Shown one piece after another: positions 1-8,858 of a stretch of DNA of 64,000 bases. Numbering within the stretch: the first letter of the stretch is position 1; the number at the start of each line of letters is the position of its first letter. Location of the stretch: positions 242,968 to 306,967 of the forward strand of contig NZ_KE383895.1 in assembly GCF_000422625.1 (NCBI RefSeq). Reading direction: 5' to 3'. A model generated the notes under the pieces. The model was not told the origin of the DNA and did not search any database. It saw only the letters and a list, made by a program, of their open reading frames with translations. This DNA comes from Adlercreutzia mucosicola DSM 19490. Lineage in GTDB: Bacteria > Actinomycetota > Coriobacteriia > Coriobacteriales > Eggerthellaceae. The position numbers were made by a program, and so were the translations under genes.

Positions 1-645
1 GCCGATGGCCTTGGGCACTAGCTTGCCTTCGCCGGTCAGCAGGCTCTCGTCGGCCTTGCAGCCGCCTTCCACCACGCGGCAGTCGGCGGGCACTTGGTCG
101 CCGCGCCCGAGGCGGATGATATCGTCGCGCACGATATCGGCCAGGGTCATGGTACGGAATGTGCCGTCGCGCAGCACGCTGGCCTTCGACGCCACAACGA
201 TGGCCAGACGGTCGGTCATGCGCTTCGAGCGAATCTCCTGGACGATGCCGATAATCGCATTGATGACGATGACCAGCATGAACAACATGTTCTTGTAGGA
301 GCCGGTAAGAGCGACCAGCACGGCTAGCACCACGTTCACGAAGTTGAACAGCGTGCAGAGGTTCTCGCGCACGATGCGCCCGATCGAGCGCGTCTTCACG
401 CCCGCGTCGGCGTTGGAAAGCCCCTCGGCCACGCGCGCCTGCGCCTCTGCACTGGTCAGTCCGCGCAACGGCGAGTCGTGAGAGGGCCCAGCGCTTGGGC
501 CCGGCGCGGCTTTGCAAGGGCCGGTAGGGGCGTTGATTGCTGTGGCCGCGGCGGAAGCGGTGGTGGCTTCGGCGCTCGCAGCGGAGGCGGGATCTGTGCT
601 GGCGGGATTGGTATCGGGGCGCGTGGCAAGGGGCTCGGTGGCCAT
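1..645 (-). CDS. Cation-transporting P-type ATPase, N-terminal part (runs off left edge)
   Basis: The first 215 codons of a P-type ATPase are present and the rest lies left of the window. The start is the ATG at 645, with AGGAG six bases upstream. About 55 Ala/Thr/Pro-rich residues come first. A cation-ATPase N-terminal segment follows (GLTSAEAQARVAEG), then two membrane helices and the start of the actuator domain (DIVRDDIIRLGRGDQVPADC). The actuator motif DESLLTGE is visible near the cut edge; in this family it carries the TGE residues for dephosphorylation. The phosphorylated Asp and ATP site lie outside the window, so the ion cannot be assigned. The HAD-type P-type ATPase assignment is firm. 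CtpE-like or Mg/Ca-type pumps are the likeliest class. Confidence 0.88.
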   Translation of the reverse strand, partial: MATEPLATRPDTNPASTDPASAASAEATTASAAATAINAPTGPCKAAPGPSAGPSHDSPLRGLTSAEAQARVAEGLSNADAGVKTRSIGRIVRENLCTLFNFVNVVLAVLVALTGSYKNMLFMLVIVINAIIGIVQEIRSKRMTDRLAIVVASKASVLRDGTFRTMTLADIVRDDIIRLGRGDQVPADCRVVEGGCKADESLLTGEGKLVPKAIG

Positions 646-837
646 CGGGGCTCCTTCCGCTGGGGCATTTTGGTGCGCGTGGGTTCTCGTGCCATGGTAC
701 CGTCGCGCCCTGCTCGCGTGCCCCTCCTGCCAACTTGTCGCCATCGTGCCACTAACTTGTAGCCACCCCTTCAGTCGGGGAGGTCGCCTATACTTATTCA
801 TGTTATGCGCGGCCCAGGCAACGGAAGGGAGAGCGGC

Positions 838-1593
838 GTGTGTCATCGGTTTACTTTGTTGAACGGGGAAGAGGCTGACCGGGTGGTGGATTGGCTGCGG
901 GCGGTGCGCCGCGCTCTCGCTGCCGGCACGGCGGCGGACGGGGTGGCCCCGCCATCGTTTGCGCGCCCGGGTGCCGTGCCCTTCGAGGCCATCGACTGCT
1001 ATCCGGGGGCGGAGAGTTCGGTGATTGTGACCGAAGGATCTGCCGCAACGGCTCAGGCGACTCAGGCGGCCCAGGCGATGGCCCCCGTCGCTCCAGCGCC
1101 GATGGCGTCCCCCGGCGAACTGGCGCGGATTGACCTGGTATGGGGCATCGAGGTACCTTGGCAGAAGGGCCTCGTGTTCAATGCGCGCATCGAGTCGGCG
1201 CTGTCAGGCTCGGGTATGTGGCGCACGGCCATGGAGGATGCTCGCTGCATCGTGCCCGTGCGAGCGTTCTATGAGACGCGGAATGTGGAAGCGCCCTCGG
1301 GCCGGCGACCCCAGTATCGGTTCAGTGTCCGTGGAAGCGAGGCCCTGCTGCTCGCGGGTCTGCGCATCGGCGATCGCTTTGCCCTGGTGACCTGCGATCC
1401 CGACGCTGTGGTGGGTGCCGTTCACACCCGCATGCCGCTGGCCCTCACCGCGTCCGAGGCCCTTGCCTGGCTCGATGGCCGCCCCGATGCCGCCGTCCTT
1501 CTTCAGCGCCACCTTCCCGTTCCGCTGATCGCCGAAGAAGAGCCTGATCCTGCTAGACGGCCCGCCAACCCCGACCAAATGTCGCTATTTTAG
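838..1593 (+). CDS. SRAP-family (YedK/HMCES-like) abasic-site protein
   Basis: This is an SOS-response-associated peptidase-family protein of 251 residues. Known members crosslink abasic sites in single-stranded DNA through Cys2. The start matters: an in-frame ATG at 805 gives an 11-residue extension, but the GTG at 838 (after GGAAGGGA) gives Met-Cys-His-Arg, placing Cys at position 2 as the mechanism requires. Other family residues are visible: Asn in FNARIES, Glu in RCIVPVRAFYE and His in VHTRMPL. An Ala/Gln/Pro-rich stretch in the N-terminal third is longer than in compact homologues. The gene is divergent from the ATPase at 1-645. A TATACT -10 at 789-794 has no convincing -35. No LexA box was seen. 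Confidence 0.9.
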   Translation: MCHRFTLLNGEEADRVVDWLRAVRRALAAGTAADGVAPPSFARPGAVPFEAIDCYPGAESSVIVTEGSAATAQATQAAQAMAPVAPAPMASPGELARIDLVWGIEVPWQKGLVFNARIESALSGSGMWRTAMEDARCIVPVRAFYETRNVEAPSGRRPQYRFSVRGSEALLLAGLRIGDRFALVTCDPDAVVGAVHTRMPLALTASEALAWLDGRPDAAVLLQRHLPVPLIAEEEPDPARRPANPDQMSLF

Positions 1594-1750
1594 GAGAGCG
1601 TCATTGCGGGTGCGCCCGTCAGGTTGGGGCGGCGCGCGGATTTCGGGCGTGCATAAATGCTTTTGCTCGAGGAATCCGATGTGCTCGCGTGACCTGCGAG
1701 GCACACCTCGGCGATCGTGCGCCCTCTCGGGCGGGATCTCCTCACCTTTT

Positions 1751-1902
1751 TGTAGAAGATTGCGAGTTATGAGCGTCTAAGAGGAGCCTCTTCTTCGTAC
1801 TCAAGAAATGTAGAAGGCGTTGACCTGGCGTTTTGCTGCGGCCGAAATTACCAGGGCCCTTGCCCATTGCGGTCAGACGCTCATAACTCGCAATCTTCTA
1901 CA
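1751..1902. repeat. Palindromic element, family A copy 1 (28-bp perfect arms)
   Basis: A perfect 28-bp inverted repeat: left arm 1751-1778, right arm 1875-1902, spacer 96 bp. The arm contains the core GAGTTATGAGCGTCT. The same core, in the same inverted layout, recurs at 55740-55863 with a different 66-bp spacer. The element sits in the 424-bp gap between the SRAP gene and the TetR gene. The rest of the gap shows only a short hairpin near 1700 and a weak GGGG/CCCC dyad near 1985-2010, which may end the TetR transcript. No coding potential was seen in the spacer. Confidence 0.9.
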
Positions 1903-2017
1903 TTTTCGCGCCGATGAGATTACCGCAGGGGTTTGTCGGCCAAGCGAAGCCCTACGGATTGATTCTTGGGGATTTCTCTTTCCCCTGGGGATAAACCCCC
2001 TAGGGCCACTGTCTTAT

Positions 2018-2611
2018 TCAGGTTGAGGGCCGGGGGCTCATGAGGTGCTCCACGCTGTGGAGCGTCATGGACCCCAGCAGCTGGGCGGCATCTTCCACGG
2101 GCACCACCTTCCCCGCGCGCACCCATTCGCGATAGCACTCCAGGGCCATGTTGCGGATGAGGGCGCAGACCAGCTCCTCCTGGTCAGGCGTGATGCCTTC
2201 GCGCCAGAACAGCTCGTCGGCGAAAGCGCGGTAGCGGTTCATCTGGGTGGCGTAGATGCGCTCGCCGAAGTCGTAGAAACTCGGCGAGCAGACGAGCCGC
2301 TCAATCATGGGCGGCTGGGCGGCCAGGTAGCGGAAGAACCGCCGGGCGTGGCCGTCCATATCCCACGGATCGTCGGGGGTCTTCTCATAGTAGGCGAAGA
2401 ATTCGTCCATGATGCCGTTCATGATCTCGTCGTAGAAGGCCTCGATGGTCTCGTAGTGCAGGTAGAAGGTCTTGCGGTTGATGCCGGCGCGGTCGGTGAG
2501 GGCCTTCACGGTGATCTTGTCGAGGGTCGTCTCGGCGATCAGCTCCTCGAAGGCCCCGCGCAGGGCGTTGCGCGTGCGCACGACGCGCAGATCGCTTTTC
2601 CTGTCGATCAT
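2018..2611 (-). CDS. TetR/AcrR-family transcriptional regulator
   Basis: A 197-residue TetR-type repressor. The N-terminal HTH is clear: LDKITVKALTDRAGINRKTF followed by YLHYETIEAFYDEI, the usual TetR signature ending in F/Y-x-H-Y. The C-terminal part resembles the TetR_C_7 type. The start at 2611 has a GAGGAGGGGA ribosome site. It is transcribed away from the molybdoenzyme operon that begins at 2847, so it probably controls that operon, itself, or both. A dyad at 2690-2714 in the shared intergenic region is a candidate operator. The ligand is unknown. Confidence 0.93.
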   Translation of the reverse strand: MIDRKSDLRVVRTRNALRGAFEELIAETTLDKITVKALTDRAGINRKTFYLHYETIEAFYDEIMNGIMDEFFAYYEKTPDDPWDMDGHARRFFRYLAAQPPMIERLVCSPSFYDFGERIYATQMNRYRAFADELFWREGITPDQEELVCALIRNMALECYREWVRAGKVVPVEDAAQLLGSMTLHSVEHLMSPRPST

Positions 2612-2689
2612 CGTCCCCTCCTCGCGGCCCTGCTTCTTGTCGTCGTTCGTATCTTAGCGGGTGTAACGCCGTTTCGGCGACCTCGTTAA

Positions 2690-2714
2690 TGCCCACATTT
2701 CCAAAAATGGGGCA
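2690..2714. promoter_or_regulatory. Imperfect dyad, candidate TetR operator
   Basis: The dyad reads TGCCC..CATTT-CC-AAAAATG.GGGCA in the TetR/molybdoenzyme divergent intergenic region. A further half-site, AAATGGGCA, lies about 20 bp downstream. A TTGACG that could act as a -35 for the operon is near 2754. This is inferred from position and symmetry only. Confidence 0.4.
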
Positions 2715-2846
2715 TAAGCCCCGCTCTCCCTCAAATGGGCAGTGATTTCCCTGTTGACGCTTCGTAGACTGCACCCAGGAATCGCCGCTGGCCTTGGGGA
2801 AGGCGCGAGCGGCTAAAGACGGGTGCGAGAAGAGCAGGAGGACACC

Positions 2847-5249
2847 ATGGAGCAGAAACCGAGGGGGAGCGCGCTGAGCCGCCGCAGCTTCCTGAAAACC
2901 GCTGCCGCCGTCGGTGCGGTCGGCTTCGCGGGCGCGAACCTGGCGGGCATCGCCGAGGCAGCTGGCTCGCCGGCCGCGGGATCAGCGGGCGAGACGCAGG
3001 CCTTCACCTACCACAACGAGCACTGCCTGTGCAATTGCATGCTCCAGTGCACCGTGCGCGACGGGCGGCTCGCGATGATCCAGCCGCGGCCCAACGAGGA
3101 CCATCGTTTCCAGAACGTGTGCCTGAAGGGCCTTTCCGAGGTGCAGAACATCTACGGCGAGGCGCGTATCCAGCGTCCCATGAAGCGCGTGGGCGAGCGG
3201 GGAAGCGGCGAGTTCGAGGCCATCAGCTGGGAGGAGGCCTTCCAGATGATCGCCGAGAACTTCAAGGCCATCCAGGACAAGTACGGCAAGGATGCCCTGT
3301 GGATCCAGTTCTCCACCGAGGCCTCGCAGCGCTTCCCACCGCTTCTGGCCAGCGTGCTGGGGGCTCAGGCCGGCGGCATGAACGGCTACGACATGGGCCA
3401 GGGCAACGGGCAGATCATGGCCTTCTCGCCCTGGATCGGCATGTTCGCGCAGAACACCATCTGGGAGTGGCCCGAGGCTGCCGTGGTCATTCTGGCCAAC
3501 ACGAACCTGGTGGAGACGAGCCTCACCTGGTCGCGCGGCATGCTGGATGCGCAGGAGGCGGGCACGAAATTCATCTGCCTGGACCCGCGCTTCAGCCCCA
3601 CGGCGGGCAAGGCCGACCAGTGGGTGAACCTGCGGGCCGGCACCGACCCGGCGTTCTTCCTTGGCATGACGAAGTACATCCTGGACGAGGACCTGTTCGA
3701 TCGCGAGCACGTGCTCGCCCACACGTCGCTGCCGTTCCTCATCGATGCGGAAACGGGTGCGTGCCTGGTGGACGTGACGCCGGGCACCGACCCCGAGACC
3801 GGCGAGCCGATGGAGTTGAAGACCTTCTACGTGTGGGACGAGAACACGAACGCGGCGGTGCCCCAGGAGACCGCGGGCGTTGCTGCCGCCCTGGAAGGCG
3901 AGTTCACCGTTAACGGCAAGCGCTACCTCACCCAGTTCACGCGCCTGCGGAAGGACATGGAGCCCTACACCTTGGAATGGACCGCCGCCACCTGCGACAT
4001 TCCCGCCGATGTGGTGGCCGACGTGGCCACCCAGTACGCGGCCGGCCCCTCCATCATCGATAACGGCGTGGGCGGCATCGACAAGTTCGGCAACAACGAC
4101 GTCGCCGGCCACTGCTACGCGCTCATCGCCTCGCTCACGGGCAACTACGGCAAGCGCGGCACCGGCTGCGGCATCTACGGCTATCACGTGACGCCCTACG
4201 AGGCGCACCTGGGCGCCTGGCCGCTTCCCGAGGGCATGGCGCCGGCACCCAGCCCCCAGGGCTTCTACGATGTGGTCAAGGGCGACACCATCCACGGCGC
4301 GATGTTCTTCGGAGACATTCCCACCCAGAAGGCCGCGAACTGGAACAAGACCCTGGAGTGGATCGACTCGCTCGACTTCGTGTGCCTGGCCGACATCTAC
4401 CACAGCTCGGTGACCGACTTCGTCGATCTGGTGCTGCCCTCGTGCAGCAAGTTCGAGTGCGCCGATGCCGTGGGCGGCATCAAGTGCGCCAACGCCCATA
4501 TTCTGGCCAACCTGAAGGTGCTCGACCCGCTGTTCGAGAGCAAGTCGGACTTCTACATCGAGAAGGGCATCGCCGAGGCCATGGGGCTGGGAGACGTGTT
4601 CCCGGCCGACGGCGAGGAGTACGCGCGGGCGCTTTTGACCACCGACGACCCGCAGGTGGCCGGCTTCACCTTGGAGAAGCTTCAGGAAGCCGGCGGCGCT
4701 TTGCGCCTCATCGGGTCGGAGGACCTCATTGCGCCCGAGGTGGGCTTCACCTACGGAACGGCATCGGGCAAGCAGGAGCCCTACTACGAGGCGCTGCTGG
4801 AATTCGGCCAGGCGTTCCCCGCCTGGGAGCAGCCGTGTGAGGCCTATCCGGAAAACCCGCTGCGCGAGAAGTACCCGCTGCAGTTCAACCAGGCCCGCTC
4901 CCGTTTCCGCGTGCACTCGGCCTACTCGGGCGCGAAGTGGATTCAGGAGGTGAGCGAGCCTCACATCGAGCTGAACCCGGTGGATGCCGCCGCCCGCGGC
5001 CTGGAGGACGGCGATGCGGTGGAGGTGTTCAACGACCGCGGCTCCTTCCGCACGGTGCTGCGGCTGAACGAGTCGGTGCGCCCCGAGAGCGCCTTCATGG
5101 TGGAGAGCACCTACCGCCAGTACCTGGACGGCACCATTATGCAGGCGGTGTCCAACGACACGCTGAACGAGCGCGGCTACGTGCTGCCCTTCGGCCCCAT
5201 GATTCCCTACAACGATACGCTCATCGAGATCAAGAAAGCTGGTGAGTAG
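2847..5249 (+). CDS. DMSO-reductase-family molybdopterin oxidoreductase, catalytic subunit
   Basis: An 800-residue Tat-exported molybdo-bis-MGD enzyme. The ATG at 2847 follows AGGAG by six bases and puts the twin-arginine motif SRRSFLKTA near the N-terminus; the GTG 24 bases upstream lacks a good site. Residues after the signal peptide carry Cys-x3-Cys-x3-Cys (from HCLCNCMLQC) and a later QNVCLKG, the DmsA-type [4Fe-4S] spacing. The C-terminal molybdopterin-dinucleotide-binding region (HIELNPVDAAARGLEDGD) is present. The gene is followed two bases later by the iron-sulfur subunit. The family reduces S-oxides, N-oxides, tetrathionate or catechols, or oxidises sulfur and arsenic compounds; the substrate cannot be read from sequence. 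No TorD/DmsD chaperone gene is adjacent. Confidence 0.93.
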   Translation: MEQKPRGSALSRRSFLKTAAAVGAVGFAGANLAGIAEAAGSPAAGSAGETQAFTYHNEHCLCNCMLQCTVRDGRLAMIQPRPNEDHRFQNVCLKGLSEVQNIYGEARIQRPMKRVGERGSGEFEAISWEEAFQMIAENFKAIQDKYGKDALWIQFSTEASQRFPPLLASVLGAQAGGMNGYDMGQGNGQIMAFSPWIGMFAQNTIWEWPEAAVVILANTNLVETSLTWSRGMLDAQEAGTKFICLDPRFSPTAGKADQWVNLRAGTDPAFFLGMTKYILDEDLFDREHVLAHTSLPFLIDAETGACLVDVTPGTDPETGEPMELKTFYVWDENTNAAVPQETAGVAAALEGEFTVNGKRYLTQFTRLRKDMEPYTLEWTAATCDIPADVVADVATQYAAGPSIIDNGVGGIDKFGNNDVAGHCYALIASLTGNYGKRGTGCGIYGYHVTPYEAHLGAWPLPEGMAPAPSPQGFYDVVKGDTIHGAMFFGDIPTQKAANWNKTLEWIDSLDFVCLADIYHSSVTDFVDLVLPSCSKFECADAVGGIKCANAHILANLKVLDPLFESKSDFYIEKGIAEAMGLGDVFPADGEEYARALLTTDDPQVAGFTLEKLQEAGGALRLIGSEDLIAPEVGFTYGTASGKQEPYYEALLEFGQAFPAWEQPCEAYPENPLREKYPLQFNQARSRFRVHSAYSGAKWIQEVSEPHIELNPVDAAARGLEDGDAVEVFNDRGSFRTVLRLNESVRPESAFMVESTYRQYLDGTIMQAVSNDTLNERGYVLPFGPMIPYNDTLIEIKKAGE

Positions 5250-5251
5250 CC

Positions 5252-5869
5252 ATGACGAAGCTTGCCATCGGCATCAACCTGCGCCGCTGCATTGGTTGCA
5301 ACACCTGTGCTGTGGCCTGCAAGATGCAGAACAACGTGCCCGACGGAATGCTGTGGAGCCGGGTGCTGACCGAGGGCTGCGAGCAGTTCGACGGCGCCGA
5401 GGGCGTCTACCCGCACCTCACGCGCACCTACCTGCCCCTGGCGTGCCAGCATTGCGAGAACCCGGCCTGCGAGCGGGTGTGCCCCACCGGCGCCACCTAC
5501 AAGGATGATATGGGGCGCGTGGAAATCGACTACGACAAGTGCATCGGCTGCCGTATGTGCATGGCCGCCTGTCCCTACAACGCCCGCACCTTCAACTGGA
5601 ACGAGCCCGTGCGCGCCACGGGGGCTGCCTATGGGGATGCGCGGGTGCCCGAGCGCGGCCGCGGCGTGATGGAGAAGTGCACCCTGTGCAAGGAGCGCAC
5701 CGACGAGGGCGAGGCACCCATGTGCGTGCACTGCTGCCCCGGCGATGCACGCATCTTCGGCGATCTGGACGATCCCGATTCTGCCGTGTCGCGCCTGCGC
5801 CGCGAGGGCAGCGCCGAAGTTCTGCTGGAAGATAAGGGCACGCGCCCGCAGGTTTTCTACGTTCGCTAG
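5252..5869 (+). CDS. DmsB-like 4Fe-4S ferredoxin-type electron-transfer subunit
   Basis: A 205-residue iron-sulfur subunit with four Cys clusters: CIGCNTCAVAC, CQHCENPACERVC, CIGCRMCMAACP and CTLCKERTDEG..CVHCCP. This is the classic four-cubane DmsB/PsrB/NrfC layout. It passes electrons between the membrane quinol subunit (next gene) and the molybdenum subunit (previous gene). There is no signal peptide, which fits export by hitchhiking on the Tat signal of the catalytic subunit. Spacing on both sides is 2 and 12 bases, so the three genes form one operon. Confidence 0.95.
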   Translation: MTKLAIGINLRRCIGCNTCAVACKMQNNVPDGMLWSRVLTEGCEQFDGAEGVYPHLTRTYLPLACQHCENPACERVCPTGATYKDDMGRVEIDYDKCIGCRMCMAACPYNARTFNWNEPVRATGAAYGDARVPERGRGVMEKCTLCKERTDEGEAPMCVHCCPGDARIFGDLDDPDSAVSRLRREGSAEVLLEDKGTRPQVFYVR

Positions 5870-5881
5870 GGGGATTGCGCT

Positions 5882-7042
5882 ATGACTTCGTTGATGAAAA
5901 ACCCGCTTGTCGTCGGGTCGGGCGTGCTGGCCCTCGTGGGCGCCGGCGTGTACGTCTACCAGCTGATGTTCGGGCTCGGCATAACCGGCATGAACAACTC
6001 CACGAGCTGGGGGCTCTACCTCACCTGCTTCATGTTCTTCGTCGGCCTGTCCGCCGGCGGCCTCATCGTCGCCTCGTCGGCCTCCATCTTCGGCATTAAG
6101 AAGTACAAGGCCGTGGCGCTGCCGGCCGTCATCCTGTCGCTCGTGTGCATCTGCTGTGCGGGAGTCTGCGTGCTCGTGGACCTCGGCGGTATCCAGCGCA
6201 TCTGGCGCATGGTGACGGGGCTGAACTTCATGTCGCCTCTGGCCTGGGACATGATCGTTATCACGCTGTACCTGGTCATTAATCTGGTGTACCTGTACTT
6301 TATGTGTTCGGCGAAGGCCGATCCGGCGAAGGTGACGGTGGTGTCGCGCTTCGCGCTGCCGGTAGCCATTCTGGTGCACTCCGTGACCGCGTGGATCTTC
6401 GGCTTGGAAATTGCGCGCGAGGCCTGGCACACCGCCATTCTGGCGCCCATCTTCGTGGCCTCGGCTTTGGACTCTGGCCTGGCTCTGCTGGTGCTTGCCC
6501 TGTTCGGCCTCCGGGCGCGCGGCGTGTTCCAGACGCCCAACGAGCTGGTCACGAGTCTGGCGGGGCTTTTGTGCACCTGCATCGCCGTGGACGCCTACTT
6601 CATCGGCTGCGAGATCCTCACGACGGCCTACAACGGCACCGGGGGCGGCCTGGCGGTGCTGAACACGCTGCTGTTCGGCGGCACGGCTCCCTTCTTCTGG
6701 TTCGAAGTGGTGTGCGGCCTGGTGATTCCCTTCTGCCTCTTGGTGTTCGCGAAGAACCGCCGCAATATGAAGATCGTGGGCGTGGCGGCTGTGCTCGTGG
6801 TGGCCGGCGTGTTCTGCAAGCGCTGCTGGCTCATGTTCACCGGGTTCGCCGTGCCCAACATCGTCGGCGGCCCGGGCATCACCCTGGGCAGCGCGGCGGC
6901 TCAGACCGGGGGTGCTGCCGATATGTGGGCGATCATGGGCGTGTATGCCCCCACGGTGCCGGAGGTCGTGCTGACCGTGGGTATCTTCGCGCTCGGCGTG
7001 TGCGCTTTCACGGTGTTGTGCCAGCTGCTGCTGAGGAAGTAG
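5882..7042 (+). CDS. NrfD/PsrC-type membrane anchor, quinol-oxidising subunit
   Basis: A 386-residue polytopic protein with about ten hydrophobic segments, starting with a helix at residues 12-30 and a second containing SWGLYLTCFMFFVGLSAGGL, a hallmark of NrfD/PolysulfideD proteins. Acting with the two genes before it, it should exchange electrons with the menaquinone pool. It closes the three-gene operon. The sequence just after it holds a gene remnant rather than a chaperone gene. Confidence 0.92.
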   Translation: MTSLMKNPLVVGSGVLALVGAGVYVYQLMFGLGITGMNNSTSWGLYLTCFMFFVGLSAGGLIVASSASIFGIKKYKAVALPAVILSLVCICCAGVCVLVDLGGIQRIWRMVTGLNFMSPLAWDMIVITLYLVINLVYLYFMCSAKADPAKVTVVSRFALPVAILVHSVTAWIFGLEIAREAWHTAILAPIFVASALDSGLALLVLALFGLRARGVFQTPNELVTSLAGLLCTCIAVDAYFIGCEILTTAYNGTGGGLAVLNTLLFGGTAPFFWFEVVCGLVIPFCLLVFAKNRRNMKIVGVAAVLVVAGVFCKRCWLMFTGFAVPNIVGGPGITLGSAAAQTGGAADMWAIMGVYAPTVPEVVLTVGIFALGVCAFTVLCQLLLRK

Positions 7043-7078
7043 CCGACGCGGGGCCGTTGGCACTGCGGCATCCGCCCG

Positions 7079-7282
7079 GTGCTTATCTTCTCGGTCGTCT
7101 CTTATGCGCGGAGGAGGCAGTCCCACGGGACCGCCTCCTCGTCCGAGGCCCACGCCGTCTTGGCCGAAGGCTACGTGGCCGATCCGCGCTTCACGACCTA
7201 CTACGACAGCGCCGCCGGCGAGGGGGCCACGGCCTTTCTGCGCGACGCCCTGGTCGCCTGGTGCGCGGAGCAGGGTAAGTAG
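7079..7282 (+). pseudogene. C-terminal remnant of a TipA-type (TipAS domain) regulator
   Basis: A 67-codon open stretch whose last 40 residues (GYVADPRFTTYYDSAAGEG, then ATAFLRDALVAW) match the end of the TipAS drug-recognition domain of MerR-family TipA regulators, where the typical form is YVaDpRFtayYD..GpG.aeFLrdAi. No MerR DNA-binding domain and no upstream TipAS part exist in any frame nearby. The N-terminal part (residues 1-30) is unrelated and no ribosome site precedes it. This is read as a decayed gene left next to the molybdoenzyme operon. The 304-bp gap 7043-7346 otherwise contains only the hairpin at 7311-7348. Confidence 0.6.
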
Positions 7283-7310
7283 TACGCGCGGAATACCCCT
7301 CCCCTTTTTT

Positions 7311-7348
7311 AGCGAACCGGCCCGGGATGCCTCCCGGGCCGGTTCGCT
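7311..7348. terminator. Strong hairpin, probable terminator of the AlbA_2 gene
   Basis: A perfect 17-bp GC-rich stem (AGCGAACCGGCCCGGGA and its complement) with a 4-base loop. It overlaps the TAG stop of the minus-strand regulator gene. A run of six T precedes it on the plus strand, which reads as A on the minus-strand transcript, so the U-tract is poor in both directions. Confidence 0.55.
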
Positions 7349-8786
7349 ATTTCACTTGCCAGAAGCCGGATTTGTCGGAGCCGACGCGCTCTACCAGACC
7401 CAACTCGCGTAAACGGCGGAAGGATCGGCGCACGGTACTTTCCGAGATGTTGAGGTTCTTGGCGATGCGCGGCGCCGTCAATCGTCCGTCGATATCGATC
7501 ATGGCCAGCACCTTCTCGTCGTTCAGGGTGAGGCTCGTGTCCTGCTGCAGAGCCACCGCGCGGGCCGTGGCTTGCACCTCGGGCAGCTCGGTGCGCGCCG
7601 GCGGATGGTTCGCGATGGGGTGCGGATTGGCGATGGACGAGGTCAGCATAGAATCGGTATCCAGCGGGAAGCAGACCATGGTCTCGTCGTCGCGCAGCTC
7701 GAAGCTGGGCTCGGCCGCGCCGGCCTCCATGCACAGAAGGCGCATAGAGCCGATGCCGTTGCCCCAGCCGTCGATGATGCCGAGTCGCCGCAGGGCCGCT
7801 ACCAGGGTGGGGTTGTTGGGACGCGAGGTATGGCGTCCCAACAGTGCGCTGACGGTCCAGGTGCGCGGCGGCCGCCCCACGTTGTCGATGCAGATACGGT
7901 CGGTGAACACGCTCACCTGCACTGGGGTGCCGCTGTCGTAGTTCTTGTGGGCCAGAGCGTTCAGCACGGCCTCGTGCACCGCGTCGCGCGGCGGCGTTCC
8001 GGGGCGCAGGCTGTAAGTGGAGATGCCGTCTTCCTGGCCGGTCACGTCGGACAGGTACTTGTCGTACAGGGTTTCCACGGTAGCGTGCACCTGCTCGATA
8101 AGTGAGCCGTAGATCTCGTCTTCGAAGATGGGAGTGCCGCCGCGGCCGCCGAAGAAGCCGATGCGCACCGTGGCGCCGGGGATGTACTGGTGCGGCCGAT
8201 CGTGCAGCAGCAAGATGCCCACGTTGGTGGGGGTGCCCACGCCAGTCATGAGGCCCGCGTGGCGCAGGTCCTCTTCGATGGCCGAGGCCTCATCCAAGGC
8301 GGTGACCAGGTCGGTGTCGCGCGAAGTGCCCGTGAAGCGCGCCACGAGATTCAGGTTCAGATCGTCCAGGCTCGCCTGCACCACGGGCCGCGTTTCCCAC
8401 TTGATGTCGGGTTCCAGCTCGGGCTGCAGCAGGCGGTCCAGGGCATCGCCGTCCAGGATGCGGTTGGTACCGTCCTGGTAGAAGTAGAAGGCGCCACGGT
8501 AGCTTATCGGCTCGGATGCTGGCGGAATGACCACCTCCAAGCAGAAGAGGCCGCCATCGAGCACCAGCTCTATGGCGCAGGTGAGATCGAGGGCCTGGGA
8601 GATGGCGCCGGGGATCGAACGCATAACGCGGTTCGTCTTGCGCTTGACCACGCCGCGGCTGTCGACGTCGGCGTCCAAGATGAGTCGGCCGCCGCCGGCA
8701 TTGGCGATGCCGCAAACCAGTTCCAAGCAGTCGTCGCGCCAGACAGAGCGGCGGGCGATAGGCAGGGACGATTCCGTTGTTGCCAT
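7347..8786 (-). CDS. AlbA_2 (Schlafen-type) ATP-binding HTH regulator
   Basis: A 479-residue protein. Residues 10-130 match the AlbA_2 domain (ELVCGIANAGGGRLILDADVD, then YRGAFYFYQDGTNRILDGD). The middle is a GHKL/HATPase_c_4-like region (PRDAVHEAVLNALAHKNYD, then RICIDNVGRPP, and an N-box-like stretch). Residues 425-475 form a winged HTH (LTAPRIAKNLNISESTVRRSFRRL). Such proteins occur as stand-alone regulators in many Coriobacteria; the ligand and targets are unknown. A TATAAT -10 lies about 50 bp upstream of the start, and two small palindromes lie just upstream of it at 8859-8887. Confidence 0.88.
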   Translation of the reverse strand: MATTESSLPIARRSVWRDDCLELVCGIANAGGGRLILDADVDSRGVVKRKTNRVMRSIPGAISQALDLTCAIELVLDGGLFCLEVVIPPASEPISYRGAFYFYQDGTNRILDGDALDRLLQPELEPDIKWETRPVVQASLDDLNLNLVARFTGTSRDTDLVTALDEASAIEEDLRHAGLMTGVGTPTNVGILLLHDRPHQYIPGATVRIGFFGGRGGTPIFEDEIYGSLIEQVHATVETLYDKYLSDVTGQEDGISTYSLRPGTPPRDAVHEAVLNALAHKNYDSGTPVQVSVFTDRICIDNVGRPPRTWTVSALLGRHTSRPNNPTLVAALRRLGIIDGWGNGIGSMRLLCMEAGAAEPSFELRDDETMVCFPLDTDSMLTSSIANPHPIANHPPARTELPEVQATARAVALQQDTSLTLNDEKVLAMIDIDGRLTAPRIAKNLNISESTVRRSFRRLRELGLVERVGSDKSGFWQVK

Positions 8787-8858
8787 GGGATCCTCTCTCT
8801 TACCCTAGCAATACCAGTGCAGCACATTATAGGTGAAGCGCAGAGGTTCCGCCACGAT

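Noticed and set aside
2982-4964. A 660-codon minus-strand frame opposite the molybdoenzyme gene, with similar long antisense frames opposite dnaK and hypF
   Set aside because: High-GC genes produce long antisense frames. Composition is His/Leu/Gly-rich with no motif and no ribosome site.
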